Notes: generated by a model not told the origin, from the letters alone. DNA of 64,000 nt from Bacillota bacterium (GCA_017577945.1 PKQS01000010.1:372001-436000), one strand, 5' to 3'; positions 1 to 8,126 are shown, counted from the first letter of the stretch. Translations and numbers: made by a program.

Positions 1-278
1 GAGACGGCCATCGCGTCCAACGCCTCGCGGCGCCGGACCAGGTAGGCGATGCTCGTGACGAACACGATGAAAAACGCCAAGTACGCGTTCCACGCCGACC
101 CGACGTGGAAGTAGAAAATGCGCTGGACGATCCCCAGCGTCCGCTCCTCGGGCGCCCAGACAAGGGCCATGTACAGCGCAAACACGACGGCGGGCAACGC
201 CAGCCACCCCAGCACCCGCTGCAGCGTGCCCAGCCGCTGCGCCGGCGATTGGGTCAGTGCTTTCGCGGCCAATGTCAT
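1..278 (-). CDS. ccmC: CcmC-like heme exporter permease, N-terminal part (cut by window edge)
   Basis: The reading frame opens with ATG at 278 and runs off the left edge, giving about the first 92 residues. A first membrane helix (about residues 25-42) is followed by the family motif RIFYFHVGSAW, close to the FYFHVPSAW of CcmC, then a second helix. In System I cytochrome c maturation CcmC works with CcmA and CcmB to load heme onto CcmE at the membrane. The start overlaps the ccmB stop in an ATGA, so the two are translationally coupled. The tryptophan-rich heme-binding loop lies beyond the window. A CcsA or CcmF relative is less likely because the gene sits directly after ccmB. Confidence 0.88.
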   Translation of the reverse strand, partial: MTLAAKALTQSPAQRLGTLQRVLGWLALPAVVFALYMALVWAPEERTLGIVQRIFYFHVGSAWNAYLAFFIVFVTSIAYLVRRREALDAMAV

Positions 279-946
279 ACCTCCACAACGTACTCAAACA
301 AGAAATATGGCACGCCCCAGAACAAGACGTTGTAAAGCACCAGCATCCGGAGCCACGCCGCCTGACCGGCCCAGCTGCCTTCCAGGAGCAGCGCGTCGCT
401 CAGGTGGACCGCCGCCAGCACGATGGGCACCAGCAGCGGAAACAAGAGCACCGGAAACAGCACTTCCCCGGAGCGCAGCTGCGCGGCCAGCGCGGCCAGC
501 AGCGTCCCCACGGCGCTGTACGCGGCGATGACCAGCGCGCTCGTCACGATCCATTGCCACAGCGGCGCCGCCAGCGTCTGGCCGAAGAGGCCGAAAAACA
601 CCGGCATCAAGACGACAGCCACCGCGCTCAGAAACAGCAGCGTCACCAGCGCCTTGGCCAAAAACACCGCGCTGCGATCCACCGGCGCCAAAAGCAGCCC
701 CGCCAGGCGCCCATCCCCCCGTTCCCTGGCAAACCCCCGCGACACCCCGACGGTGCCGGCGAAAAACAGCGTCACCCACAGGCTGGCCGTAAAGACGCCC
801 TCCACCCGCATGGCCGCCGGCGGCAGCGCGAAGACGAACACCAACATCAGCAGCAGCGCCAGCAGCACCGGCGTCAGCAGCAGCTCGCCCGTGCGCCACT
901 CGACCCGCAAGTCTTTCCAAACGATCGCCAGCAGCACTCGGCCCAT
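275..946 (-). CDS. ccmB: Heme exporter membrane subunit CcmB
   Basis: This 223-residue membrane protein matches the usual CcmB length of about 220. It starts RVLLAIVWKDLRVEWRT, typical of the family, and has about six hydrophobic helices. With the ATPase CcmA and CcmC it forms the ABC-type complex that releases heme-loaded CcmE during cytochrome c maturation. The ATG at 946 is preceded in frame by a GTG at 952 that overlaps the ccmA stop, so either start is possible. The stop overlaps the ccmC start by four bases, and the order E-A-B-C indicates one transcript. Confidence 0.9.
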   Translation of the reverse strand: MGRVLLAIVWKDLRVEWRTGELLLTPVLLALLLMLVFVFALPPAAMRVEGVFTASLWVTLFFAGTVGVSRGFARERGDGRLAGLLLAPVDRSAVFLAKALVTLLFLSAVAVVLMPVFFGLFGQTLAAPLWQWIVTSALVIAAYSAVGTLLAALAAQLRSGEVLFPVLLFPLLVPIVLAAVHLSDALLLEGSWAGQAAWLRMLVLYNVLFWGVPYFLFEYVVEV

Positions 947-948
947 GC

Positions 949-1674
949 TCACGCCACGGTTTCCTTTGCGCCGGACGGAATCACCAGCCGGCGGTAATCC
1001 TCGTCGAACTGCTCTGGGCCGTATCCGGCCACCGCCCGGAACATGGCCAGCCGCCCGCGCACGATGACGGCCACGTCGTCGGCCGTCGGCCACGCCGTTC
1101 TCCATTCATGCGCGACCAGCACCACCGAGCGGCCCTCGCTTCGCAGTTCCTTCAACATGTTCGTCAACTCGTCGGCCCAGCGCACGTCCAGACCGCTGTA
1201 CGGCTCGTCCAGCAAGAGCAAGGACGGGCGGTGAATTAGGGCACGTCCGAGGGACAGGCGCTGCCGCATGCCGCGCGACAAGCGCCCGGCCGGCTCGCGG
1301 GCCACCAGGCGCAGACCTAACCGCTCCACCATCGCCTCGGCCGCCCGAACTGCGTTGCGAACGCCGTACAGCCGACCGGCGAAGATCAAGTTTTCCAGCA
1401 CCGTCAGCTCGTCGTACAAGACGCTTTCGTGCAGCAGCACCCCGATGCGGGCGCGCAGTGCCGGCCCCGCCTTGGCGGCGGGCACGCCGTCAAACAGCAC
1501 CTCGCCGGACGTGGGCGGCACCAGCCCCGCGATGACTTTCAATAAGGTGCTCTTGCCCGCCCCGTTTGGGCCGCACAGCAGCAAGAGGCGTCCAGGTTCC
1601 AGCGTCAGGCGGATACGGTCGAGAAGCCGCCGGCCGTCGACGCGCCGGGTGACGTCACGAACTTCGATTCGCAA
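949..1674 (-). CDS. ccmA: Heme exporter ABC ATPase CcmA
   Basis: This 241-residue ABC ATPase has Walker A GPNGAGKST near residue 36, a signature region LSRGMRQRLSLG, and Walker B LLLLDEPYSGLD. It powers release of heme-charged CcmE from CcmC in System I maturation. Its place between ccmE and ccmB makes CcmA the natural call. The start is a TTG directly after the ccmE TAA stop, with only a weak ribosome site, so translation is probably coupled to ccmE. On sequence alone it could be a generic multidrug-type ATPase; the operon context decides. Confidence 0.88.
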   Translation of the reverse strand: MRIEVRDVTRRVDGRRLLDRIRLTLEPGRLLLLCGPNGAGKSTLLKVIAGLVPPTSGEVLFDGVPAAKAGPALRARIGVLLHESVLYDELTVLENLIFAGRLYGVRNAVRAAEAMVERLGLRLVAREPAGRLSRGMRQRLSLGRALIHRPSLLLLDEPYSGLDVRWADELTNMLKELRSEGRSVVLVAHEWRTAWPTADDVAVIVRGRLAMFRAVAGYGPEQFDEDYRRLVIPSGAKETVA

Positions 1675-2151
1675 TTAGCGCACCCTGCCGCTCGACGGAT
1701 GGGCCTCGTAGAGCACGCCGTCGATCTCGACGTACTCGTAGGAGCCGTTCTTGTTGTACGTGTCCGCCGCCTCGTACTTGGACACGCACTGCACCAGCAG
1801 GCGGTCGACCGTGAACACGCCGTCGGCGCCGAACATGCCCTCGAGCACCACGTTCGCGCCGTCAACGAGGTTGTCGGGACGCACGCCGCGATAGACGGCC
1901 GTCACCCGGCTGTCGCCCTGCGCCACGTCGAAAGTGAGAACGAAATCGCTCGCGTTCCAGCGGATCGTCTCGCCCGGAACGGATCCGGCAATCCGCACGA
2001 ACCGCCCGCGCAAGTCGTCTTGCCGCTCCAGCGCTTCGGCGACGGTCAGATAATACATTGTAGTATTGGAGGCTGCGGTGAAAATCAGGTAGACCAGCAC
2101 GGCGCCGACGAGGACGAGGGCCGCCGTGACCTTGCGCTTTTTCGGATCCAT
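1675..2151 (-). CDS. ccmE: Heme chaperone CcmE, CXXXY variant
   Basis: This 158-residue protein has a short positively charged N-terminus, one membrane anchor (about residues 9-28) and a beta-rich OB-fold domain. The covalent heme-binding site of classical CcmE is a histidine in an HXXXY motif. Here the equivalent position reads QCVSKYEA, that is Cys122 and Tyr126 in a CXXXY arrangement. The CXXXY form is established in a variant System I of archaea and some bacteria such as Desulfovibrio, where CcmH is absent. The gene heads the ccmEABC run and has its own promoter just upstream. The family call is firm; the chemistry of heme attachment is inferred from the motif. Confidence 0.88.
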   Translation of the reverse strand: MDPKKRKVTAALVLVGAVLVYLIFTAASNTTMYYLTVAEALERQDDLRGRFVRIAGSVPGETIRWNASDFVLTFDVAQGDSRVTAVYRGVRPDNLVDGANVVLEGMFGADGVFTVDRLLVQCVSKYEAADTYNKNGSYEYVEIDGVLYEAHPSSGRVR

Positions 2152-2451
2152 GGGCGCGAAGTCCCCACCCTTTCGCCGTACTACGGCTTAATAGTAGCAA
2201 ATGAACCCTGGTGCGACAAGAATAATGGGCTTGATTTTCCAAATGACATGTCGAAATTTGTGACAACCTACTCTTGCACGGCCCGCCGCGACCGTTGCCG
2301 CCTGGAAGCCGAACATTTCCGCCGGCCGGGAAGGAAATGGGCGACATAGCGGCTAATCATACCCCGTCTTTTTCCCCGGCGGTTTCGCGGAAGGCGGCCG
2401 CGGCCGCCGCCGTGCGGAAGCCGGGGGTTGGCGAATACGCAGGAGGAACAG
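2152..2451. other. Divergent intergenic region between ccmE and ppa
   Basis: About 300 bases lie between two divergent genes. They contain the ccmE promoter (2191-2219), an AT-rich patch around 2200-2265 with the palindrome GACATGTC, and the AGGAGG ribosome site of ppa at 2441-2446. No convincing small gene or RNA is seen. Confidence 0.5.
2191..2219 (-). promoter_or_regulatory. Sigma-A-type promoter for ccmEABC
   Basis: On the minus strand a -35 element TTGTCG (2219-2214) is followed after 17 bases by a -10 element TACTAT (2196-2191). Transcription would begin about 30 bases before the ccmE ATG at 2151. The spacing is ideal and the surrounding DNA is unusually AT-rich for this genome. Confidence 0.55.
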
Positions 2452-2958
2452 GTGGTTCGCATGGATGTGGATACGATCCTTGTGATGGTGGAAATTCCGC
2501 GCGGCAGCCGGAACAAGTACGAGTACGACCCGGAGACCGGCCGCATCGTGCTGGACCGCATGCTTTTCTCCGCCGTGCACTATCCGGCCGACTACGGCTT
2601 CATCCCGGAAACGCTGGCGGAAGACGGCGACCCGCTGGACGCGCTGGTGCTGGTCGGCGAGGCCACGTTCCCCGGCTGTCTCATCCGGGCCAAACCGATC
2701 GGCGTGTTCCACATGTGGGACGAAAAAGGCCCGGACGATAAGATTTTGGCCGTCCCCGTCGGCGATCCGCAGTGGAGCTGGGCGTCGGACCTGGACGACG
2801 TGCCGGAGCACTTGCTGCGGGAAATTACCCACTTCTTCCAGGTGTACAAAGACCTGGAGCACAAGAAGACGAAGGTGGGCGGCTGGGACAACGCGGAGTT
2901 CGCGCGGAAAGTGATTCGCGAGGCCCGGGAGCGTTGGGAGCAGCAGAAAAAGGCGTAA
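2452..2958 (+). CDS. ppa: Inorganic pyrophosphatase, soluble family I
   Basis: The protein (168 residues from GTG 2452) hydrolyses pyrophosphate to phosphate in the cytoplasm, pulling biosynthetic reactions forward. Family I features are clear: VEIPRGSRNKYEYDPETG near the N-terminus, YPADYGFIPET, the metal-binding stretch EDGDPLDALVL, and KPIGVFHMWDEKGPDDKILAVP. Length fits the 165-180 typical of bacterial enzymes. A strong AGGAGG at 2441-2446 lies five bases before GTG 2452. ATG 2461 (165 residues) and TTG 2428 are alternatives, but the latter would place the ribosome site inside the gene. It appears monocistronic, with a hairpin downstream. Confidence 0.93.
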   Translation: MVRMDVDTILVMVEIPRGSRNKYEYDPETGRIVLDRMLFSAVHYPADYGFIPETLAEDGDPLDALVLVGEATFPGCLIRAKPIGVFHMWDEKGPDDKILAVPVGDPQWSWASDLDDVPEHLLREITHFFQVYKDLEHKKTKVGGWDNAEFARKVIREARERWEQQKKA

Positions 2959-3028
2959 CGCGCGGCTGTTTCCCGGCTCGCGCGGGCGCCGCGATGGCCG
3001 GCGCGCTGACCGCGACACGAAAACCAAC

Positions 3029-3051
3029 GGGCCGGGAACGCTTCCCGGCCC
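3029..3051. terminator. Hairpin between convergent ppa and serA
   Basis: GGGCCGGGAA at 3029-3038 pairs with TTCCCGGCCC at 3042-3051 around a three-base loop. A short T-containing stretch follows on each strand, so it can end transcription from both sides. Confidence 0.65.
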
Positions 3052-3097
3052 ACTTTCGTCCCGAAACGCTTTTTTCGACACCCTTTCTTTCCCCTGC

Positions 3098-4690
3098 CTA
3101 CCAGGAAACAAGACGCGTATCCCACAAGTCTTCGACCTGCCGGAGCCGCTCCAGCACGGTCGGTGGAATCGGATCGTCCACGCCGAGCAGCATGACCGCG
3201 TGGCTGCCCACGGCTTGGCGGCCCACCTGCATGAAGGCGATGTTGATCCCCGCCTCGCCCAGGATGGTGCCGACGCGACCAATCATCCCCGGCCGGTCCA
3301 CGTTGCGCGCCACCAGCATCAGCCCCGGCGTATCGACGTTCACCCGGTACCCGTCTATCTCGACCAGCGTGGGGCGGCCCGGACCCGTCAGCGTGCCCGC
3401 CACCGAGCGCTGCCGGCCGGCGGCCGTCCAGCCCCGCACGGTAATTAAGCTTTGGAAATCCGTCTCGTCGGCGTGCCGCGTCTCGGCTACGTGGATGCCC
3501 CGCTCCCGCGCCACCAGCCACGCGTTCACGTAGTTGACGGACTCCTGCAGGATAGTGTCCAGCATGCCCTTCAGCACGGCCCGCGTCAGCGGCGCGCACT
3601 CATACTGCGACAACTGGCCCTGGTATACCACCTCGACGCGCTCCAGCGGGCCGCCCGCGAGCTGGCTGAACAGGCGCCCCAGCCGCTCGGCCACGTCCAC
3701 GTACGGCCACAGCTTGTCCATCAGTTCGGGCGAAAGCACCGGCAAGTTGACCGGGTGGCGCACCAGCTCGCCCCGCAGCGCCCGCAGCACTTCGGCCGCC
3801 ACTTCCACCGCCACGTTGACCTGGGACTCCACCGTGGACGCCCCGAGATGCGGCGTCACGATGACCTTGTCCGACTCCAGCAGGGGGCTGCCCCACGGCG
3901 GCTCTTGCTCGAACACGTCCAGCGCGGCGCCGGCCACCTTGCCGCTCTGCAGCGCCTCGTACAACGCCTGCTCGTCGATGATCCCGCCCCGGGCGCAGTT
4001 GATGATGCGCACGCCGTCTTTCATGAGCGCGAACTGCCGGGGGCCGATGAGGCCGCGGGTCGCGGGGGTGAGCGGCGTGTGCACCGTGATAAAGTCCGCG
4101 CGGCGGCACAAGTCGTCCAGGCCGGTCAGCTCCACGCCCAGCTCCCGGGCGCGCTCGGCGGACATGTACGGGTCGTAGGCGATGACGGTCATGCCCAGCG
4201 CCTGGGCGCGGCGGGCCACCTGGCTGCCGACGCGCCCGAGGCCGACGACGCCCAGCACTTTGCCGTGGATCTGGACGCCGATGAAGCGCTGCCTCTCCCA
4301 GCGGCGATCCCGCACCACGGACGCGTGGGCCGCCGGTATCCAGCGCGCCAGGGCCAGCATCAGGGCGATGGCGTGCTCGGCCGTCGCCACCGTGTTGCCC
4401 TCGGGCGCGTTGATGACGAGCACGCCCCGCCGTGTCGCCGCGTCTACGTCGATGTTGTCCACGCCGACGCCGGCGCGGCCGATGACCTTCAGCCGCCGGC
4501 CCGCCTCGATGACGCGAGCCGTGACCCGGGTCCCGCTGCGGACGATGAGGCCGTCGTAGTCCCCGATGACGTCGACCAGCTCCGCCTCAGACAAGCCCGT
4601 CCGCACCTCGACGACGACGCCGTCCGCCGCGCGCAAGACCGCCAACCCTTCCTCCGACAGCGGGTCGGTCACCAGCACCTTCAATGCCAC
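3098..4690 (-). CDS. serA: D-3-phosphoglycerate dehydrogenase (long form)
   Basis: This 530-residue enzyme oxidises 3-phosphoglycerate to 3-phosphohydroxypyruvate, the first step of serine synthesis. Visible features are the N-terminal KVLVTDPLSEEG, the NAD-binding VLGVVGLGRVGSQVARRAQ, INCARGGIIDE, and the catalytic histidine in VIVTPHLGAST. After these come the intervening domain and a C-terminal ACT domain starting near DGYRVNVDTPGLMLVARN. Length matches the 525-530 residues of ACT-containing SerA, so serine feedback is likely. An AGGAGG ends 9 bases before GTG 4690, which overlaps the aminotransferase stop by ten bases. The frame stays open upstream of this point to 5845, but that part is antisense to known protein sequence and not real. 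Confidence 0.95.
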   Translation of the reverse strand: MALKVLVTDPLSEEGLAVLRAADGVVVEVRTGLSEAELVDVIGDYDGLIVRSGTRVTARVIEAGRRLKVIGRAGVGVDNIDVDAATRRGVLVINAPEGNTVATAEHAIALMLALARWIPAAHASVVRDRRWERQRFIGVQIHGKVLGVVGLGRVGSQVARRAQALGMTVIAYDPYMSAERARELGVELTGLDDLCRRADFITVHTPLTPATRGLIGPRQFALMKDGVRIINCARGGIIDEQALYEALQSGKVAGAALDVFEQEPPWGSPLLESDKVIVTPHLGASTVESQVNVAVEVAAEVLRALRGELVRHPVNLPVLSPELMDKLWPYVDVAERLGRLFSQLAGGPLERVEVVYQGQLSQYECAPLTRAVLKGMLDTILQESVNYVNAWLVARERGIHVAETRHADETDFQSLITVRGWTAAGRQRSVAGTLTGPGRPTLVEIDGYRVNVDTPGLMLVARNVDRPGMIGRVGTILGEAGINIAFMQVGRQAVGSHAVMLLGVDDPIPPTVLERLRQVEDLWDTRLVSW

Positions 4691-5841
4691 GCCGCCCAAA
4701 CCTCCTGTGCGGCCGCGACCCCGGCTCCCAAGCGAACCGGGAAGCCCAGCGCGTGCAAGCCTTGCTCGACGGCCGCCACGGCGGCGATCATGTCCAGCGG
4801 CCCCGCATACCCCATGTGGCCGATCCGGAACAGCCGGTCTTTCAGCTCGCCCTGGCCCCCGGCCAGCTCGACGCCAAACCGATCCTTGACCGTGCGGCGG
4901 AAGACGCCCACGTCTAAGCCTTCGGGCGCCAGCACCGCGGTCACGGTCGGCGACGCCCACCGGTCGGCGGTGAAAAGCTGCAGCCCCAGCGCCGTCATGG
5001 CCGCCCGCACCATATCCCGCAGCAAGCGATGCCGGGCGAACGACGCCTCCAACCCTTCCTCCTCCAGCATGGCGATGCCTTCGGCCAGCGCCGCGACCAG
5101 CGACACTGCGGGCGTAAAGGGCGTCTCGCCCCGCTCCCCGGCCGCTTTGTACTCTCGCAGGTCGAAATAGAAGCGCACGTTGCGCGTCTCTTCCAGCCGC
5201 GCGTCGGCTCGCGGCCCCCAGGCGACGAACGACAGGCCGGGCGGCACCATCAAGCACTTTTGCGAACCCGTCACGACCACGTCGACGTCCCACGCGTCCA
5301 TGTACAGCGGCGCGCCGCCCAAGCCGCTGACGCTGTCGACGATGAGCAGCACGTCGCCTCGCCCCGCCTCGCGCCGCGCCCGCGAGAGAGCCTCCACGTC
5401 GTTGAGGACGCCCGTCGACGATTCGTTGTGGGTGGCGAAGACGGCCGTCACGTCCCGCCGCTCCCGCAGGAGTTTCGCTACGCGCGCGGGGTCCGCCCCC
5501 TCGCGCCAGTCGTAGCGGTACTCGATGACCTCGGCGCCGTACGCCTGGGCGATTTTCGTCCAGCGCTGCCCGAAGACGCCGCCGACCAGGACGACCACCG
5601 GATCCCCCGGATTCACGAAGTTGGCTACGGCCGCCTCCATGGCCGCCGTGCCCGAGCCGGTCAGCAGCGCTACGTGGCCCGACGTGGCGAACACCCGCCG
5701 CAGGCCGTCGATCACGCGCGCATGCAGTCGCCGAAACTCCGCGCCGCGATGATTGATGATGGGCTTGGCCGCCGCCCGGGCCACGCGCGGCGGCACCGGC
5801 GTCGGCCCCGGAATGCGCAGCTGCGTCATCTCGCCCAACAC
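4681..5841 (-). CDS. Class V aminotransferase paired with SerA (alanine-glyoxylate / serine-pyruvate type)
   Basis: This 386-residue PLP enzyme of the class V family starts with LRIPGPTPVPPRV and carries the PLP lysine in VVTGSQKCLMVPPG. The closest recognisable families are alanine-glyoxylate and serine-pyruvate aminotransferases, not canonical SerC. Because it precedes and overlaps serA, I infer that it supplies the transamination step of serine or serine/glycine metabolism. Which amino donor and keto acid it uses cannot be read from sequence. The GTG at 5841 has a GGGGGA site seven bases upstream; ATG 5829 is an alternative. A promoter lies at 5932-5961. Confidence 0.85.
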   Translation of the reverse strand: MLGEMTQLRIPGPTPVPPRVARAAAKPIINHRGAEFRRLHARVIDGLRRVFATSGHVALLTGSGTAAMEAAVANFVNPGDPVVVLVGGVFGQRWTKIAQAYGAEVIEYRYDWREGADPARVAKLLRERRDVTAVFATHNESSTGVLNDVEALSRARREAGRGDVLLIVDSVSGLGGAPLYMDAWDVDVVVTGSQKCLMVPPGLSFVAWGPRADARLEETRNVRFYFDLREYKAAGERGETPFTPAVSLVAALAEGIAMLEEEGLEASFARHRLLRDMVRAAMTALGLQLFTADRWASPTVTAVLAPEGLDVGVFRRTVKDRFGVELAGGQGELKDRLFRIGHMGYAGPLDMIAAVAAVEQGLHALGFPVRLGAGVAAAQEVWAAWH

Positions 5842-5931
5842 GCAACGTTCCCCCTAGCTTTGCCGGGATGGTCCAGCGCCGGCGTGGCCGGAAAAGTCGC
5901 CCGCCGTGCGTCCTAGGAAAAGATTGCTACT

Positions 5932-5961
5932 ATCATAAAACGACCCTCAGCCCGTTGTAAA
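5932..5961 (-). promoter_or_regulatory. Promoter for the aminotransferase-serA pair
   Basis: On the minus strand TTTACA (5961-5956) and TATGAT (5937-5932) are separated by 18 bases in an AT-rich patch. The leader to the GTG at 5841 is about 85 bases; I see no T-box or known riboswitch in it. Confidence 0.5.
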
Positions 5962-5993
5962 CGCCGCCGGCGCCGAGTCCGCGCCGCGCGAAA

Positions 5994-6019
5994 GGGGCCC
6001 CGCCGTCCGGCGGGACCCC
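5994..6019 (-). terminator. Rho-independent terminator of glmS
   Basis: Read on the minus strand, GGGGTCCCGCCG pairs with CGGCGGGGCCCC (one mismatched pair) across a two-base turn, followed by TTTCG. It sits about 50 bases after the glmS stop. Confidence 0.65.
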
Positions 6020-6067
6020 CGCGCGCCTCGGCCGCCGCGCGCCATGCGGCACACCGGACCGGCCGTC

Positions 6068-7897
6068 CTATTCCACCGTCACGCTCTTGGCCAGATTGCG
6101 CGGCTTATCCACGTCGCGCCCGAGCAAGCGGGCCACGTGGTAGGCCAGCAGCTGCAGCGGCACCACCGACAGCACGGGCATGAGCAAGTCGGGAGCCGCC
6201 GGCAAATACAGCGTCTCGTCCGCGACCCGGGCCACGTCCTCGGCCTCGGGCGCCGCAACGGCCAGCACCCACGCGCCCCGCGCCTTGACCTCCTTGATGT
6301 TGCTCAGCATCTTATCCAAGAGCGAGCGCTGCGTGGCCAGCGCCACCACCGGCACGCCGTCCGTAATGAGGGCCAGCGTGCCGTGCTTTAGCTCGCCCGC
6401 GGCGTAGGCTTCCGCGTGGATGTACGAAATCTCTTTCATCTTCAGCGCGCCTTCCATGGCCGTGGCGGCGTCCAGCCCCCGCCCGAGGAAAAAGACGTGC
6501 TCCGTGGCCAAGAAGCGACGGGCCAAGGCCGCCACCGCGTCCTCCATGGCCAGCACCGCTTCCAGCTGCGCGGGCAGCGCCGACAACCCGTCGATGAGCG
6601 CCGCCACCTCGCCGGCCGAAACCGTGCCGCGCTGGAGCCCCAGCCAGCCGGCCAGCAGATACAGCGCCACCAGCTGCGTCGTGTACGCCTTGGTGGATGC
6701 GACCGCAACTTCCGGGCCGGCCACGGTGTAGATGACGTGATCCGATTCCCGGGCCAAGGAGCTGCCTACTACGTTCGTGATGGACAGCACCCGGGCGCCG
6801 CGGGCGCGCGCTTCCCGCATGGCCGCCAGCGTGTCGGCCGTCTCGCCCGACTGGCTGATCACGAGCGCCAGCGTGTGTTCGTCCACCAGCGGGTCCCGGT
6901 AGCGGTATTCGGCCGCCAGATCCACCTCGACCGGCACCCGCACGAACCGCTCCAAAACCGGCTTGCCCACAAGACCCGCGTGCCGGGCCGTACCCATGGC
7001 CAGCACGTCGATCTTGCGCAGCGCCTGCACGTACTCGGGCTCCAGCTCGACGCCGGGCAGCACGATGCGGCCGTGCTCCGTATCCAGCTTGCCGGCCAGC
7101 GTATCCCGCACCGCCCGCGGCTGCTCGTGGATTTCCTTGCGCATGAAATGCTCGTAGCCGCCCTTCTCGGCGGCAGCGGCGTCCCAGTCCACGTGCAGCA
7201 GCGCTTTCTCGCGGGGACGCCCCTCGAGATCCATGATGGCGACGCCGCCGGCCGTAATCACGGCCAGCTCGTCGTCGTCCAGCACGTACACCGAGCGCGT
7301 GTAGGGCAGCAGGGCGGGAATGTCGGAGGCTGCGAAATTGGCGCCTTCACCCACGCCCACCACCAACGGGCTGTGCTTGCGAGCCACGACCACCCGGTCC
7401 GGTTCGTCGGCATGCACCACCGCAATCGCCCATGAACCTTTCAGCCGCCTTAGGCTGGCCCGCACCGCCTCCAGCAAGTCGCCCCGGTAATTCTCCTCAA
7501 TCAGGTGGGGTATCACTTCGGTGTCCGTGTCGGAGGAAAAGACGTGACCCCGCGCCGCGAGCTCTTCCCGCAGGGCGAGGTAGTTCTCGATGATGCCGTT
7601 GTGGACTACCGCCACGCGGCCCGTGCAGTCCAGATGCGGATGCGCGTTGTGGTCGGACGGCGCACCGTGCGTCGCCCAGCGCGTGTGGCCGATGCCAACG
7701 ACGCCGGGCAAGGGCTGCTCGTCCACCAGGCGTGCCAGCCGTTCCAGCCGCCCCGCGGCCTTGCGCACTTGCACTTTTTCGCCGTCGCAAACCGCCGCGC
7801 CGGCCGAGTCGTAACCCCGGTACTCCAGTCGCTGCAGGCCGTCGAGCAGGATGGGCGCGGCCTGCTCACGCCCTACGTAGCCAACGATGCCGCACAT
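6068..7897 (-). CDS. glmS: Glutamine-fructose-6-phosphate aminotransferase (isomerising)
   Basis: This 609-residue enzyme converts fructose-6-phosphate and glutamine to glucosamine-6-phosphate, the first step toward UDP-GlcNAc. The start is certain because MCGIVGYVG places the N-terminal nucleophile Cys immediately after Met. The N-terminal half is the glutaminase domain (GHTRWATHG, HNGIIENY); the C-terminal half has two SIS sugar isomerase domains (TARHAGLVGK, ISQSGETADT, STKAYTTQ) and ends KSVTVE as usual. A ribozyme of the glmS class lies upstream on the same strand, so product-controlled mRNA cleavage is the expected regulation. The ribosome site at the ATG is poor and a GC-rich hairpin precedes it. 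Confidence 0.97.
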   Translation of the reverse strand: MCGIVGYVGREQAAPILLDGLQRLEYRGYDSAGAAVCDGEKVQVRKAAGRLERLARLVDEQPLPGVVGIGHTRWATHGAPSDHNAHPHLDCTGRVAVVHNGIIENYLALREELAARGHVFSSDTDTEVIPHLIEENYRGDLLEAVRASLRRLKGSWAIAVVHADEPDRVVVARKHSPLVVGVGEGANFAASDIPALLPYTRSVYVLDDDELAVITAGGVAIMDLEGRPREKALLHVDWDAAAAEKGGYEHFMRKEIHEQPRAVRDTLAGKLDTEHGRIVLPGVELEPEYVQALRKIDVLAMGTARHAGLVGKPVLERFVRVPVEVDLAAEYRYRDPLVDEHTLALVISQSGETADTLAAMREARARGARVLSITNVVGSSLARESDHVIYTVAGPEVAVASTKAYTTQLVALYLLAGWLGLQRGTVSAGEVAALIDGLSALPAQLEAVLAMEDAVAALARRFLATEHVFFLGRGLDAATAMEGALKMKEISYIHAEAYAAGELKHGTLALITDGVPVVALATQRSLLDKMLSNIKEVKARGAWVLAVAAPEAEDVARVADETLYLPAAPDLLMPVLSVVPLQLLAYHVARLLGRDVDKPRNLAKSVTVE

Positions 7898-7995
7898 TGG
7901 TGCGTCAGCCCAGTCCCCGGGAGCCCCCTCCCGCTCCCTGTCGGGGGCCCGGGCACCACCTCCTCACCTAATGGACCGCTCGGGCGCTGTTTTCC

Positions 7996-8126
7996 CTCCG
8001 TGATCGCTCACGGGCTTTGTCAACGCCCTTTCGACCGCGGTCTAAGCCGTGGGTCACCCGCCGATGATCCGAGATCCCCAACCTCGTCACCTCGGACGGG
8101 CCGTCGCACGTCCGAGGCCAGGCGCT
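7996..8126 (-). ncRNA. glmS ribozyme (glucosamine-6-phosphate-activated self-cleaving riboswitch)
   Basis: On the minus strand the leader of glmS contains the hallmark sequence of this class. AGCGCC at 8126-8121 marks the expected cleavage between A8126 and G8125. It is followed by a long P2 stem (CCTCGGACG pairing with CGTCCGAGG), then GGTGACGAGG, then ATCGGCGGGTGACCC, a GTCGAAAGGGC-type segment, and TTGACAAAGCCC with GTGAGCGATCAC near the 3' end. The order and the invariant blocks match the Bacillus subtilis and Thermoanaerobacter ribozymes as I know them. In the family, glucosamine-6-phosphate acts as cofactor for cleavage, which lowers glmS expression. The 3' boundary is approximate. Confidence 0.85.

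Noticed and set aside
2246-2268. TGTCGAAATTTGTGACA upstream of ccmE as a copy of the heme operator
   Set aside because: Half-sites and spacing differ from GGAC-N4-GTCC; the resemblance is only the GACA/TGTC core.
4691-5845. N-terminal extension of serA to 915 residues
   Set aside because: The added part overlaps the class V aminotransferase in another frame and has no family similarity; a strong ribosome site marks GTG 4690.
5842-5931. T-box or serine riboswitch in the aminotransferase-serA leader
   Set aside because: No T-box bulge sequence, specifier stem or terminator/antiterminator pair is visible in 90 bases.
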